A stretch of 64,000 nt of DNA from JBEVNR01 sp040507985 (GCA_040507985.1 JBEVNR010000001.1:24343-88342), one strand, 5' to 3'; counted from the first letter of the stretch, positions 34,905-44,370 are shown. A program made the numbers and translations. Notes: generated by a model not told the origin, from the letters alone.

Positions 34905-35102
34905 AAGACGATCCGATGAGGCGACTGGAAGGCGTAAGAACGTTTACCATACGCGAAAACGGATGCGACGGCAAGGCAAGCCGTTACGTTCACAGGGTAA
35001 AGAGCAGGGTGAAAACCGTTAATTTTTTCTTCTTCGTCATCCCCGCGCGAATCATGGCAGATGGCCACATGAGGGCGCTCGGATGGCGGAAAAAGCTAAG
35101 CC

Positions 35103-36923
35103 CTAAGAACCGTTCCCTTCGCGCAGCGCGGCGTTCACGCGAAATTTTTTAAGGGGACGCTCCGTGGGGCGACTTTCCCCTTTCTCTTCTCCTGCCGGAA
35201 GGGAGGCGGTTTTTTCCTCCTTTGCCTCCATCATTTTAAGCGTAATTCCCGAAAACGCCTTGCCATCGGAAAGGGCGCTCATGAAGGCCAGAATATCTGC
35301 GTCGTCATAGGCGTTTCCCTTCAGTTCCACCGAACGGGGAAAGCGATACTCGAAGCTATCCAGCCACACGCCGGCGGGAATGACGGCGTTCACGTCGTCC
35401 AGCGCGCGCATGACGTGCGATTGGTTTAAGGGCAGGGAATCCGGCAAGGCGTGAATTTCCTTTAGCTTCCCCGTCACGCCGGTTAATTCCTTCGCGCGCG
35501 CCAGTTTTTGGTCATAGCCGGCCGACAGGCGCTTCGCCTCTTCCAGATCGGACGCCACGCGCATTTTTTGCGTCCACATGCCCAGCGTCAAGGCGGCGAG
35601 CGTCGATCCGACGGCAAGCGCGAGGACGGAGGCGGCAAGAAATCCCTTGCGGCGGAGGGTTACGGCCTCTCCCGTCTCCTTCGCATACGGATAAAGGTTG
35701 AGTGCCCCCATATCCCGATACGGGTGCGACGCCTTGCCGAGAAGCGTTCGCCCCGCGATCAACGTGACCGCCGCATCGGAGGAAAAAGCGGCGGCGGCGG
35801 AACAATCATCAAGCGGCGCGATTTTATAACCATCGGGCGAATCCTGCCTTTGGACGGCGTATAAACGCACCTCAGGCAAGGCGTCGCGTAATTTTTCGAC
35901 GAAGGACGGCGCGAGCGGCACGCAGGAAGAAACGAGCGCGCGCACGGGGAAGCCGCTTCCCGACGCCGCCTGAATTTCCATGGTCGCCCGACGAAATTCG
36001 TCGGCGTAGCGCCCGGCGACGCTTTCCATAATGTGCGCGTCGCCGCCCGAAAGCGCGACCCTGTCCCAATCGCTGATGACGATTTCCTTATGGACGGGCA
36101 ATCCGTTATGCGCGACGATGACGTGGTTTTCCTCCGGCCCTATCTGCATGACGGCGGACGGAGACGCATCGGAAGCGTCTATCTGCGTTGCCAACCGCAT
36201 GAGCGCCGCCTCCCGCACGTCGAAGAGCGCCGGACGCAACCCGGCCCGGGCGAGGACGTCTTCAAAAAACGCTCCGGCGTCGCGCCGATAGCCCGAAAAC
36301 AACAGCTCCATCGCGTCATGTTCGGCGTTGCGGGAAACGACGTCGTAACATAGGCGGTAATGCTCAAGGTCCACGTCTTTTGCCAAGGCGTTCCGCCAAA
36401 AGTCGGGACTCGCCGACGCCATGTCTTTCAACGCTTCGCCGTTCATGTTACGAAACGACGCGCGCCCGAGCGCCGACGCCGACATGGGAAGCGCCAGCGC
36501 CACCAGATTATGGGGCGCGTTAAGCGCCTTGGCGCCGGCCCTTAGCGCGGCAACGACGTCGCCCTTACGTTCGGCCAGTTCCTCCCACGTCGCACAATCC
36601 CGCAAAGGACGCTCGACGTAGCGCGTTTTTCCCCTGCCGCGACGGCACATCCGCACGTAACGGGGCGTTATCTCCACGCCGATCAACGACAAATGTGATA
36701 ACTGGCGCGCCTTGCGTCCGCCGGCGCTTTCCGACGGAGCGGGTACATACGGGCAGAAATGCGGCAGCGACGTCGGAGGAAAAATGGCAACGACGTCCGC
36801 CGGAGAGGAAGGAAGCGCCGCGAGCATCGTCTCGGCGGCGTTTTCGTGAACGGTAAAATCATACTCCCGTTCCGTTTCGCCCCCTAAAAAATTATCGTGG
36901 GGCGGAAAATAATCATGGGTCAT
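35103..36923 (-). CDS. PilM-PilN fusion (GspL/MshI-like) pilus assembly protein
   Basis: A 606-residue protein that appears to join two type IV pilus assembly proteins. After about 85 poorly conserved residues comes an actin-like PilM/SHS2 domain: LSLIGVEITPRYVRMCRR near 90, VALALPMSAS near 150 and a second half starting AVMQIGPEENHVIVAHNG near 258. At about residue 420, GALNLYPYAKET matches the INLLP(W/Y) motif that opens PilN. One membrane helix follows (FLAASVLALAVGSTLAALTL, about 440-459), then a coiled-coil stretch and a small periplasmic domain. GspL of type II secretion and MshI have the same layout. With the prepilins at 18-20 kb this suggests a pilus-like machine. The 198 bases upstream of its downstream neighbour hold nothing clear. 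Confidence 0.72.
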   Translation of the reverse strand: MTHDYFPPHDNFLGGETEREYDFTVHENAAETMLAALPSSPADVVAIFPPTSLPHFCPYVPAPSESAGGRKARQLSHLSLIGVEITPRYVRMCRRGRGKTRYVERPLRDCATWEELAERKGDVVAALRAGAKALNAPHNLVALALPMSASALGRASFRNMNGEALKDMASASPDFWRNALAKDVDLEHYRLCYDVVSRNAEHDAMELLFSGYRRDAGAFFEDVLARAGLRPALFDVREAALMRLATQIDASDASPSAVMQIGPEENHVIVAHNGLPVHKEIVISDWDRVALSGGDAHIMESVAGRYADEFRRATMEIQAASGSGFPVRALVSSCVPLAPSFVEKLRDALPEVRLYAVQRQDSPDGYKIAPLDDCSAAAAFSSDAAVTLIAGRTLLGKASHPYRDMGALNLYPYAKETGEAVTLRRKGFLAASVLALAVGSTLAALTLGMWTQKMRVASDLEEAKRLSAGYDQKLARAKELTGVTGKLKEIHALPDSLPLNQSHVMRALDDVNAVIPAGVWLDSFEYRFPRSVELKGNAYDDADILAFMSALSDGKAFSGITLKMMEAKEEKTASLPAGEEKGESRPTERPLKKFRVNAALREGNGS

Positions 36924-37160
36924 AATGATGCACTAACGGGTGATCGTTCGGCGCCGCACTACAAGCGAACCGAAATAGGGAATATAATAATGAATAAGTA
37001 TTATTTTATTAATAAGATTTTGCATCTATGGCGAGAAATATTCAGGGTATATACGTGCTATTTTTTGCGTAGCTACCATAGGCGCTTGTACCCCAATGGT
37101 TGAAAACATCCCCTAAAAAGATAAATTTTTTAATTTATATCGAAAAAATTAATAACATAA

Positions 37161-37173
37161 CTCATATTATGAG
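37161..37173. promoter_or_regulatory. Palindrome upstream of E1-like gene
   Basis: CTCATATTATGAG, a perfect 13-base palindrome, lies 45 bases before the start of the E1-alpha-like gene in an A/T-rich spacer of 295 bases. It has the size and place of an operator, but no regulator is known. The rest of the spacer is A/T-rich with no gene. Confidence 0.35.
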
Positions 37174-37218
37174 ATTAATAACGATAATCATAAATTTTCC
37201 GTTGGATAACATACCCGT

Positions 37219-38157
37219 ATGGAACAATCTGCGCTTCTCGACGCCCCGTGCGCGGTCACGGCGGAACGCTTATACGAACAATTATTGCTCATACGCTCGA
37301 TTGAGGCGCGCATGGACGAATTGCGCGTCGCCCACGGAAGCGGCGACTTCATGGCGCGCGTTTCCTCCGGGTGGGACGCCTTCGTCGCTCCCGTATGCGC
37401 GGCAATGGATCGGGAAGATGCGGCGTCGTGCGCCGACAGCCCCTATTCCGCCTATGTGGCGCGGGGAGGTGACGTGGCGCGGCTGATGACGGAAATGCTG
37501 CATGCCTATGCTTTCGCATTCGACCGGGAAGAAGAAGGGAATGCGGCGTCGAAGGCGGGATGCGACGCCCACCCTTTTCGCGCGACGTCGGCAAAAGAGC
37601 TGGCGACGGGAGCGACGACGCAAAAAACGGGCGGCGTTACCGTTTTTTTCGCGTCGGACAAAGAAACGTCTCCCAAAGATTTGCGCGGCGCCGCAGACGC
37701 GTATCGCGCGGCGGGAAAAAAATTTCTGACGTATTACTACGTGACGGAGCGTAACGACGCGGCGGCGCAAGAGGCGTTTTCCTCGTCATGCCGAAGCGAG
37801 GCGTTACGTCAAGGCGGGCCGCTCGGACTCTATGCGGAGGCGAAGGGACATTTAAAGGCGCTGCGCGACGGAGAAACGCCCTGCGTCGTGTCGTGCGTCG
37901 CCGCGCTTCCTCAACGGGGAAGCCGGGCGCCGTCGTTGGAAAGAAACGACGCCACGTCGTGCTTTTATCGTTGGCAAGCGCGCGATCCTCTGGCCTCCCT
38001 TGCCGCCTCCCTTTCTCCGGAGGCGTTGAAGGACGTTATTTTTCGCGTGCAAGACAAGGTGCGCGACGCGGAACGCATTGCGGGAACGGCGTCCGTCATT
38101 CCCTATTTTCGTCACGGCGCGCGCCCGTCGCTTAGCGGAGCGCAATCCTTTCGCTGA
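37219..38157 (+). CDS. Degenerate E1-alpha-like (PdhA-related) protein
   Basis: A 312-residue protein that seems to be a diverged relative of the alpha subunit of 2-oxoacid dehydrogenase E1. Landmarks line up in order: LYEQLLLIRSIEARMDEL near residue 17 (family MLLxRxFEEKxxxL), YSAYVARGGDVARLMTEML near 75 (family YRDHxHxLAxGxxPxxxMAEL), a strand VTVFFASDKE near 138 where the family has the GDG of the thiamine-diphosphate motif, and YYYVTERND near 170 where it has ENN. ARDPLASLAASLSPEALKD near 255 matches the family's ERDPL segment. The GDG and NN cofactor residues are gone, so it should not bind thiamine diphosphate normally. Function unknown; it ends 6 bases from the convergent phaC stop. 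Confidence 0.5.
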   Translation: MEQSALLDAPCAVTAERLYEQLLLIRSIEARMDELRVAHGSGDFMARVSSGWDAFVAPVCAAMDREDAASCADSPYSAYVARGGDVARLMTEMLHAYAFAFDREEEGNAASKAGCDAHPFRATSAKELATGATTQKTGGVTVFFASDKETSPKDLRGAADAYRAAGKKFLTYYYVTERNDAAAQEAFSSSCRSEALRQGGPLGLYAEAKGHLKALRDGETPCVVSCVAALPQRGSRAPSLERNDATSCFYRWQARDPLASLAASLSPEALKDVIFRVQDKVRDAERIAGTASVIPYFRHGARPSLSGAQSFR

Positions 38158-38163
38158 AAAGTC

Positions 38164-39957
38164 TCATTCGGACGTCACGGCATGGGAGCGGCGCACGTAA
38201 TCGCCCGGGGCCGGCGCCAACGATTCCGCGTTTTCCCTGGCGGGCCGAACGTCTTCCCCCATGAGTTCGCGTTGCCATTTTTCCCAGTTTTCCCACCACG
38301 ACCCGGCGCGCTCCACGGCTTTCGCCGCCCATTCTTCCGCCGTTTTTACTTCCGAAGGCGACGTGGCATAGCCATATTTTTGTTTGGCGGGAGGGTTGAT
38401 GACGCCGGCCACGTGGCCCGATCCGGCAAGCACGAACGTGACGGAAGACTCAAGAAGCAATTTGCAGCCGTTAAACACCGCTTGCCAGGGCGCGATATGG
38501 TCCTCCTTCGCCGCCAGAAAATAGGAGGGAACGGAAATGGCGCCTAAATCCATCGGCGTTCCCGCCAGGGAAAGGGCGTTCGGCGCCATCAGTTTGTTAT
38601 CGACGTACATGTTCTTTAGGTAGAAGGAATGCATGGCCGCCGGCAGGTTGGTGACGTCGGCGTTCCAATGCAAAATGTCGAACGGGGCCGGCTCCTTTCC
38701 CAGCAAATAGTTGTTGACGACGAAATTCCATATCAAGTCGTTGGCGCGAATCAGGCTGAAGATGTTGGCCATCGCCTTGCCGTCCATCAGACCGCCGCTG
38801 CGCAGCATTTGCGACTCGATGCGCCGCACCTTGTCGGCGTCGAGAAACACCGAAAAATCTCCCGTATCCGAAAAATCGAGCAAGGTGGTGAGGAAGGAGG
38901 CGGAGAGCGCCTCGTGCGCGCGTCCTTTTTTTGCCAAATAGGCCATTAAACAGGCGAGCAACGTTCCCCCCAGACAATATCCCATCAGGGCGGCACGTTT
39001 TGATCCGCTATGTTTCCGCACGAAATCAAGCGCGGCCAAGGCGCCGTCGATTAAGTAGTCGTCGAACGTCACCCCGGCCATGCGCGCGTCCGGGTTGGCC
39101 CACGATATGACGTACACGTCGAATCCGCGCTCGACGCACCACCGGACGAAGGACTTGTCTTCCGACAAGTCGAAAATATAGTATTTGTTGATCCATGCGG
39201 GAATCAGCAGCAGCGGAACGGCGGCCACCGTCGGGCCTTTGGGCTTGTAGCGAATGATTTCCATCAGGTAATTGCGATACACCACGTCGCCGGGCGAGAT
39301 GGCAATGTTTTTTCCCGGCGTAAAGGCGTTCGGGGGAGAGAGGTTGATGTGAAAATGCCTGTCGGTGGCGCGCAGGTCGCCCAGCATGTTCTCCATGCCC
39401 TTCACCAGGCTTGCGCCGTGGCTGGCGATGAATTCGCGCATCGCGGCGGGATTCGTCGCGACGAAATTGCTGGGACTGATCGCCTCTAAATATTGGCTTA
39501 CGTAAAAATCGTAGCGGCGACGCATTTTTTCGTCGTCTCCGCATAGGCCGTAGGCCCATTCGCGCATGCTTTCGCAGCCGCGCAAATACATGTGCCGCAA
39601 CCCGGCGAAAAAAGGATTGGCGCTCCATTCCTCGTCCGAAAAACGTCGGTCGCGCCGTTCGTAAGAAAAAGGAAAGGCGACGTCGGCGCCAAGCGCGCGC
39701 TCATACGAGACGCGCGCTATCTCCATCCAATCGCACCATAATTCCATGCCGTGGCGCAGCCATTCTTCGGGACGAGAGGCGGCGTCCATCCATATTTTTT
39801 CCCACACCTTGCCGAAATCCTCCGCAAAGGGCGACGGCTCGCCCTCTCCCTTCGCGGCGATGCGCTGCCATTCCATCGCGACGAGGTGCGAGAGTTCGGC
39901 GATGCGCGACATATTTTCCGCCCATATGTCGTAGGGCATCTTGCGTTCGGACGTCAT
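38164..39957 (-). CDS. phaC: Class I poly(3-hydroxyalkanoate) synthase
   Basis: Polymerises (R)-3-hydroxyacyl-CoA into storage polyester. The 597 residues fit class I. The lipase-like box is GYCLGG with nucleophile Cys328; the other catalytic residues are Asp486 in AAKEDHIAPW and His515 in GSGHVAGV. The N-terminal domain carries the usual SPSNFVATNPAAMRE near 161 and the VYRNYLMEIIRYKP block near 227. A polymer-granule context (phaA, phaB, phasin) is not seen here. It lies 50 bases downstream of sdhA on the same strand, so it may be read from the sdh operon. It indicates carbon storage, which argues against a strictly reduced intracellular lifestyle. Confidence 0.96.
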   Translation of the reverse strand: MTSERKMPYDIWAENMSRIAELSHLVAMEWQRIAAKGEGEPSPFAEDFGKVWEKIWMDAASRPEEWLRHGMELWCDWMEIARVSYERALGADVAFPFSYERRDRRFSDEEWSANPFFAGLRHMYLRGCESMREWAYGLCGDDEKMRRRYDFYVSQYLEAISPSNFVATNPAAMREFIASHGASLVKGMENMLGDLRATDRHFHINLSPPNAFTPGKNIAISPGDVVYRNYLMEIIRYKPKGPTVAAVPLLLIPAWINKYYIFDLSEDKSFVRWCVERGFDVYVISWANPDARMAGVTFDDYLIDGALAALDFVRKHSGSKRAALMGYCLGGTLLACLMAYLAKKGRAHEALSASFLTTLLDFSDTGDFSVFLDADKVRRIESQMLRSGGLMDGKAMANIFSLIRANDLIWNFVVNNYLLGKEPAPFDILHWNADVTNLPAAMHSFYLKNMYVDNKLMAPNALSLAGTPMDLGAISVPSYFLAAKEDHIAPWQAVFNGCKLLLESSVTFVLAGSGHVAGVINPPAKQKYGYATSPSEVKTAEEWAAKAVERAGSWWENWEKWQRELMGEDVRPARENAESLAPAPGDYVRRSHAVTSE

Positions 39958-40006
39958 CGGCTTTTCCGTTCCGTATCGTATTTAAGCGTTGCCGCCTTGC
40001 GTTAGC

Positions 40007-41800
40007 CTAATACACCCTCTTCTTTAGCGGTATCGCCTCCACCTCGTTGGTAAGGGTGGTGAGGCAGACGGGGCGGTAATCTAAGGAAACGTTGCCGGCG
40101 TCGGTGACGCGGGCGAGCGTGTGTTTCAGCCAGTTTTTGTCGTCGCGGTCCGGGTAGTCCTCCCGCGCTTGCGCCCCCCGGCTTTCGGTGCGGGCGAGCG
40201 CGCCTTCGATGGTGACGAGGGCCTGGCCGCGCAGATTGTCCAACTCCAGCGTTTCCACCAGGTCGCTGTTCCAAATGAGTCCGCGATCGGTGACGGAGAC
40301 GTCCTTGAAGTTCTTGTAGCATTCGCGTACTTTTTCCACGCCTTCCGCCAGCGTTTTGTGCGTGCGATACACCGCCGCATGGTTTTGCATGGCTTTTTGC
40401 ATGGTAAGCCGCAATTCCGCCGTAGGCGTCGCCCCCTTGGCGTGGCGGAGATTGTCGAAACGCGTGAGCGCCTTGTCGGTCGCCGCTTGGGGCGCAACGG
40501 CATGTTTTTGCTTCGGTTTTAATAGTTGCGCGGCGCGGATGGCGGCGGCGCGGCCAAACACCACCAGATCAAGCAGCGAGTTCGATCCCAGTCGGTTGGC
40601 GCCGTGCACCGATACGCACGCCGCCTCGCCAATGGCCATTAAGCCTTTGACCGTTGCATCTTTCCCTTTGTCGCGCGCGATCGCCTCGCAATAATAATTG
40701 GTGGGCACGCCGCCCATATTGTAATGCACCGTGGGGAGGACGGGAATCGGCTGGCGCGTCACGTCCACGCCGGCGAAGGTTTTGGCCGTCTCCGCGATGC
40801 CGGGCAGGCGCTCATGAATCACTTCGGGAGCCAAATGGTCGAGATGGAGGAAAATATGGTCCTTGTTTTTACCGACGCCGCGCCCTTCGTTTATCTCCAC
40901 CGTCATCGCGCGCGAGACGACGTCGCGCGACGCCAGGTCTTTCGCCGATGGGGCGTAGCGCTCCATAAAGCGTTCGCCCTCGCCGTTGACGAGGTAGCCG
41001 CCCTCGCCGCGCACCCCTTCGGTAATCAGGCAGCCGGCGCCGTATATGCCGGTGGGGTGGAATTGCACGAATTCCATGTCTTGCAGCGGCAGCCCCGCGC
41101 GCAGCGCCATGCCGCCCCCGTCGCCGGTGCAGGTATGGGCGGACGTGCAGGAGAAATAGGCGCGTCCGTAGCCGCCCGTCGCGAGTATGGTAAGCCCGGC
41201 GTTGAAGCGATGCAAGGTGCCGTCGTCCAGATTCCACGCCAGCACGCCGCAACATTCCCCGGCCTCGTTCATCAGCAGGTCTATCGCGAAATATTCCACG
41301 AAAAACGACGCGTTATGCTTGAGCGATTGCGTGTATAAGGTGTGCAGAATGGCGTGGCCGGTGCGGTCCGCCGCCGCGCAGGTGCGCTGCGCCGCCTTGC
41401 CTTGCCCGTATTCGGTCGTCATGCCGCCGAAGGGACGTTGATAGATTTTCCCCTCTTTCGTGCGCGAAAACGGCACGCCGTAATGTTCCAGCTCGATAAT
41501 GGCGCGCGGAGCCTCCTTGCACATATATTCGATGGCGTCCTGGTCGCCCAGCCAGTCCGATCCTTTTACCGTGTCGTACATGTGCCAGCGCCAATCGTCG
41601 GGACCCATATTGCCCAGCGCGGCGCTGATGCCGCCTTGCGCCGCCACCGTATGGCTGCGCGTAGGAAAGACTTTCGTCACGCAGGCGACGGACAGCCCGG
41701 CTTCGGCGATTCCCAAAATCGCGCGCAGCCCGGCGCCGCCGGCGCCGACGACGACGACGTCGTTATAATGGTCGTGAACGGGATAGGCGTCGGTAGGCAT
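40007..41800 (-). CDS. sdhA: Succinate dehydrogenase flavoprotein subunit
   Basis: Catalytic subunit of complex II, oxidising succinate to fumarate with covalently bound FAD. It has 597 residues from the ATG at 41800; a TTG 12 bases upstream is possible. The FAD-binding VVVVGAGGAGLRA opens the protein, the flavin-attachment His is in RSHTVAAQGG near residue 44, and the active-site segment HPTGIYGAGCLITEGVRGEGG lies near 240. The C-terminal helical domain ends in the usual TLARVTDAGNVSLDYRPV. It follows sdhD by 18 bases. An sdhB gene would be expected next, but the next gene is phaC. Confidence 0.97.
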   Translation of the reverse strand: MPTDAYPVHDHYNDVVVVGAGGAGLRAILGIAEAGLSVACVTKVFPTRSHTVAAQGGISAALGNMGPDDWRWHMYDTVKGSDWLGDQDAIEYMCKEAPRAIIELEHYGVPFSRTKEGKIYQRPFGGMTTEYGQGKAAQRTCAAADRTGHAILHTLYTQSLKHNASFFVEYFAIDLLMNEAGECCGVLAWNLDDGTLHRFNAGLTILATGGYGRAYFSCTSAHTCTGDGGGMALRAGLPLQDMEFVQFHPTGIYGAGCLITEGVRGEGGYLVNGEGERFMERYAPSAKDLASRDVVSRAMTVEINEGRGVGKNKDHIFLHLDHLAPEVIHERLPGIAETAKTFAGVDVTRQPIPVLPTVHYNMGGVPTNYYCEAIARDKGKDATVKGLMAIGEAACVSVHGANRLGSNSLLDLVVFGRAAAIRAAQLLKPKQKHAVAPQAATDKALTRFDNLRHAKGATPTAELRLTMQKAMQNHAAVYRTHKTLAEGVEKVRECYKNFKDVSVTDRGLIWNSDLVETLELDNLRGQALVTIEGALARTESRGAQAREDYPDRDDKNWLKHTLARVTDAGNVSLDYRPVCLTTLTNEVEAIPLKKRVY

Positions 41801-41818
41801 GCATATATCCAAATATAT

Positions 41819-42232
41819 CTAAGCGAAAACGGATCCGCCGCCCAAATGCCGGGCGACGATAAGGCATATGGCGACGAAAACGGCGGCGCCGAGCGCTAAA
41901 TTGACGAAACGCACCGTATTTAGCAGCACGAAATGCGCGACCGGGCAACGCACGTAGTCTTCGATAATCATCTGCATGCCCATGGCGGAATGGTAGAATC
42001 CTATGCCGAAAAGCAACACGCCGGCGGCGGCGTCCCACGCGCCGAAAAACATTTCGTCCGCTCCGCCGTCTCCGTGAGTGACGACGCACAAAAATCGCGC
42101 GACCACGTAGAGCACGAGCGGAATAAGCGCGAGGGCGGTTAAGCGTTCGGCCACCCAATGCGCCGCGCCCCGGCGCTCGGGCGCCCGATTTTTAAATAAC
42201 GGATGGCGGGGCGAACGGCAATGCTTGTTCAT
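41819..42232 (-). CDS. sdhD: Succinate dehydrogenase membrane anchor subunit D
   Basis: The smaller cytochrome b-type membrane anchor of complex II, 137 residues with three membrane helices (about 38-56, 68-90 and 104-128). The family's heme/quinone region appears as GIGFYHSAMGMQMIIEDYVR near residue 75, with its His and Asp-Tyr conserved. The ATG at 42232 overlaps the sdhC stop (ATGA), so the two are translationally coupled. A longer in-frame start at 42301 lies inside sdhC and was rejected. Confidence 0.9.
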   Translation of the reverse strand: MNKHCRSPRHPLFKNRAPERRGAAHWVAERLTALALIPLVLYVVARFLCVVTHGDGGADEMFFGAWDAAAGVLLFGIGFYHSAMGMQMIIEDYVRCPVAHFVLLNTVRFVNLALGAAVFVAICLIVARHLGGGSVFA

Positions 42233-42639
42233 GACGCGGCTCCCAATACGTATATCCAGCACCCGACGGTACAAACGATGGAGGCGACGACGACCGCCCA
42301 TCCGGTTTTATGCATGGCAGGCAACGAAAAGCCTTTTCCCACATCCCAACACAAATGGCGTATGCCGTTAAAGAGATGGTAAAAGAGGGAAAACGTCCAT
42401 CCGAAAAGCAGGATTTTTCCGAAGGCGGACGAGAAAAACGCGGCTATCCATCCGCCGTTGCCCTCCGGATAAAACGCCGCGCAGCATATCCACAGCGCCG
42501 CAAGAACTAAACCGATATAATTCGCGACGCCCGTCATGCGGTGCAGAATGGACAACACCGTGCTGATTTGCGGTTTGTAGACGCTTAAATGCGGAGAAAG
42601 CGGACGCTTCTCCCGCACGTTATTTCCAAGGGACGGCAT
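42229..42639 (-). CDS. sdhC: Succinate dehydrogenase cytochrome b556 subunit
   Basis: The larger membrane anchor of complex II, 136 residues. RPLSPHLSVYKPQISTVLSILHRMTG at the start is the classic SdhC entry; the Ser and Arg near the quinone site are present. Three membrane helices follow, and the heme-ligand His lies in FYHLFNGIRHLCWDVGKG near residue 88. It is the first gene of the sdhC-sdhD-sdhA operon. The 249 bases upstream hold no recognisable gene; an A/T-rich stretch there probably contains the operon promoter. Confidence 0.95.
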   Translation of the reverse strand: MPSLGNNVREKRPLSPHLSVYKPQISTVLSILHRMTGVANYIGLVLAALWICCAAFYPEGNGGWIAAFFSSAFGKILLFGWTFSLFYHLFNGIRHLCWDVGKGFSLPAMHKTGWAVVVASIVCTVGCWIYVLGAAS

Positions 42640-42888
42640 GTCGCAGCCTTATAAATACATTATTTTTATAGCGAAATGATACGCGCGCCCGTTTTTATAT
42701 CAATGTATCGCGCGAATTTCCACGCAAAAATAGATTTTCTTTGCGTTTGCATTGCTGCGACGCCGTTCAAGATTTTTTTATCGATCTTTTTTTTATGGAT
42801 GCAGATCAGCAACAAGAGAAAATGATAGAAAAAATAACGGACCGGCCGTTCTTTTGTAAGATAGAGAGCGCAATCGAAGGGGAATCGG

Positions 42889-44370
42889 TTACGGAGAATA
42901 TGCGATCGTTGCCACCTCCGCTCCGCGTTCGTCGTCGATATCTTTGAAATACATAACCTTAATATCGCGTTTCGTTCGCAGATCGGTAGCACAAGCCTTG
43001 TTTCTTAACTGTCTGCTGTCCGAGATGGATTCATTTTCGAATGTTTCAAGAGCAAAGAATGCAGGCAAAAAACTCACTTGGTTTTGATGGGAAGCGTTGA
43101 TGCATACGCGAGTCAGCCTGAACGTGTGGTTTTTCAGGGTATAGCCAAGCCGCGTCATTGCAGTGCACCTTTGATAGGTACACCCTTGATTGCTAGGCAC
43201 GTGGTTTTTTCCCGTGACGAATATATAGAATATTTGGGCAATATATTCTTCAAGTTGCGTGCGATACTCCCGGCCAAGAGCTATCGTAGATTGTGAAGCC
43301 AGACCTACAATCCACTGAAGAATAAGGTTGCCCTTAGATTCGCCGGATTGGTCTTTGAAAAGCGGGCTACAATCGATTGTTGAATTTTTAAGTATAGACG
43401 CGGCAAAATTTATCGCCTGCATTAGCGCATTTACAAAATCGTCTTCCATTGCGACCGACATCTTCGGCCACGAGTCTTTCGTTATCGGCCCATTCGCTGT
43501 TTGTTGGCGTGGTAAGTTCGATAGGTCCGGCCAGGATTCTTTTGACAAAACGTTCCCGACGTTTTTGCGTTTGGGATTAGAATTTGAAAATCCTCCGGGT
43601 CGTTTCAGGGTAGAGGAAGAAGGTTGCTCTTCTTGCTCTTCGCCGGATTCTTCGTCGGAAGTTTCCGGGTTAGTGGCAGCGGCCGCGTTTTCTTGAAGCA
43701 AACGGCTTTGAAGGCCGGCATTCTGCGTGTTCAATGCGGCAAGCTGTTTAATAAGGTCGGCGTTTTTCTGTTCCGATTTGGTAAGTCGTTTACGAAGGTC
43801 GACGTTTAGGGCTGTCAATTCTATAATTTTCTTGTCACTTTGATCGCTTGCGCCGCTCGCATCGTTCAATTCGGCCTCTTTGTTGCCTTCAAGTTCCGCT
43901 ATTTGTTCCAAAAGATCGTTGTTCTCTTCTTCTGCGGTAGTAAGCTTGAGTTCTAGCGAACCAATTTTTTCTTTATCTTGGGAGAGAGTCGTTCTTGTTT
44001 GGGATAATTCAAGCCTGAGCCTTTTCTCTTCTTCAGCTGTGGCGGATTTTTCCGCTTTAGTGGTTGCCAGTTGTCCGGTAAGGTTCTTATTTATTTCGTT
44101 CAATTCTTTAATTTCTTTATCTTTCTTGTCAACGTTTTCCTGAAACCATGCGAGCACCCCGTTATCTTCGTGACGCACGAAGTTTACGGACGCTCTGAGC
44201 ACGGACGCAAAAGATTGAGCGCGCGATAATCCTTCGGGAGTGGGTATTTCCGACTCGACGTTTGGCGTGAAGGATTGCATTCCGGGAAGAGCAGGAAGAG
44301 AGGGATTGCCTGATGTAAAGGATGATGTCCGTTGGCTTGGATCAACGCCGTTACTTGGATGAGCATCCAT
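42889..44370 (-). CDS. Long coiled-coil protein of unknown function
   Basis: A 493-residue orphan that I do not recognise. Residues 1-80 are Ser/Pro-rich and probably disordered. Residues about 85-230 form a long coiled coil in heptad register (KDKEIKELNEINKNLTGQL, then repeats of the type EEENNDLLEQIAELEG). Residues 235-300 are acidic then Lys/Arg/Ser-rich (DEESGEEQEEQ, NPKRKN). The last 190 residues look folded, mixed alpha/beta, with several Cys. There is no signal peptide. It has lower GC than its neighbours and no ribosome site. It lies next to mobile-element remnants and tRNA-Lys, which suggests acquisition. An effector-like role is possible but unproven. Confidence 0.65.
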   Translation of the reverse strand: MDAHPSNGVDPSQRTSSFTSGNPSLPALPGMQSFTPNVESEIPTPEGLSRAQSFASVLRASVNFVRHEDNGVLAWFQENVDKKDKEIKELNEINKNLTGQLATTKAEKSATAEEEKRLRLELSQTRTTLSQDKEKIGSLELKLTTAEEENNDLLEQIAELEGNKEAELNDASGASDQSDKKIIELTALNVDLRKRLTKSEQKNADLIKQLAALNTQNAGLQSRLLQENAAAATNPETSDEESGEEQEEQPSSSTLKRPGGFSNSNPKRKNVGNVLSKESWPDLSNLPRQQTANGPITKDSWPKMSVAMEDDFVNALMQAINFAASILKNSTIDCSPLFKDQSGESKGNLILQWIVGLASQSTIALGREYRTQLEEYIAQIFYIFVTGKNHVPSNQGCTYQRCTAMTRLGYTLKNHTFRLTRVCINASHQNQVSFLPAFFALETFENESISDSRQLRNKACATDLRTKRDIKVMYFKDIDDERGAEVATIAYSP

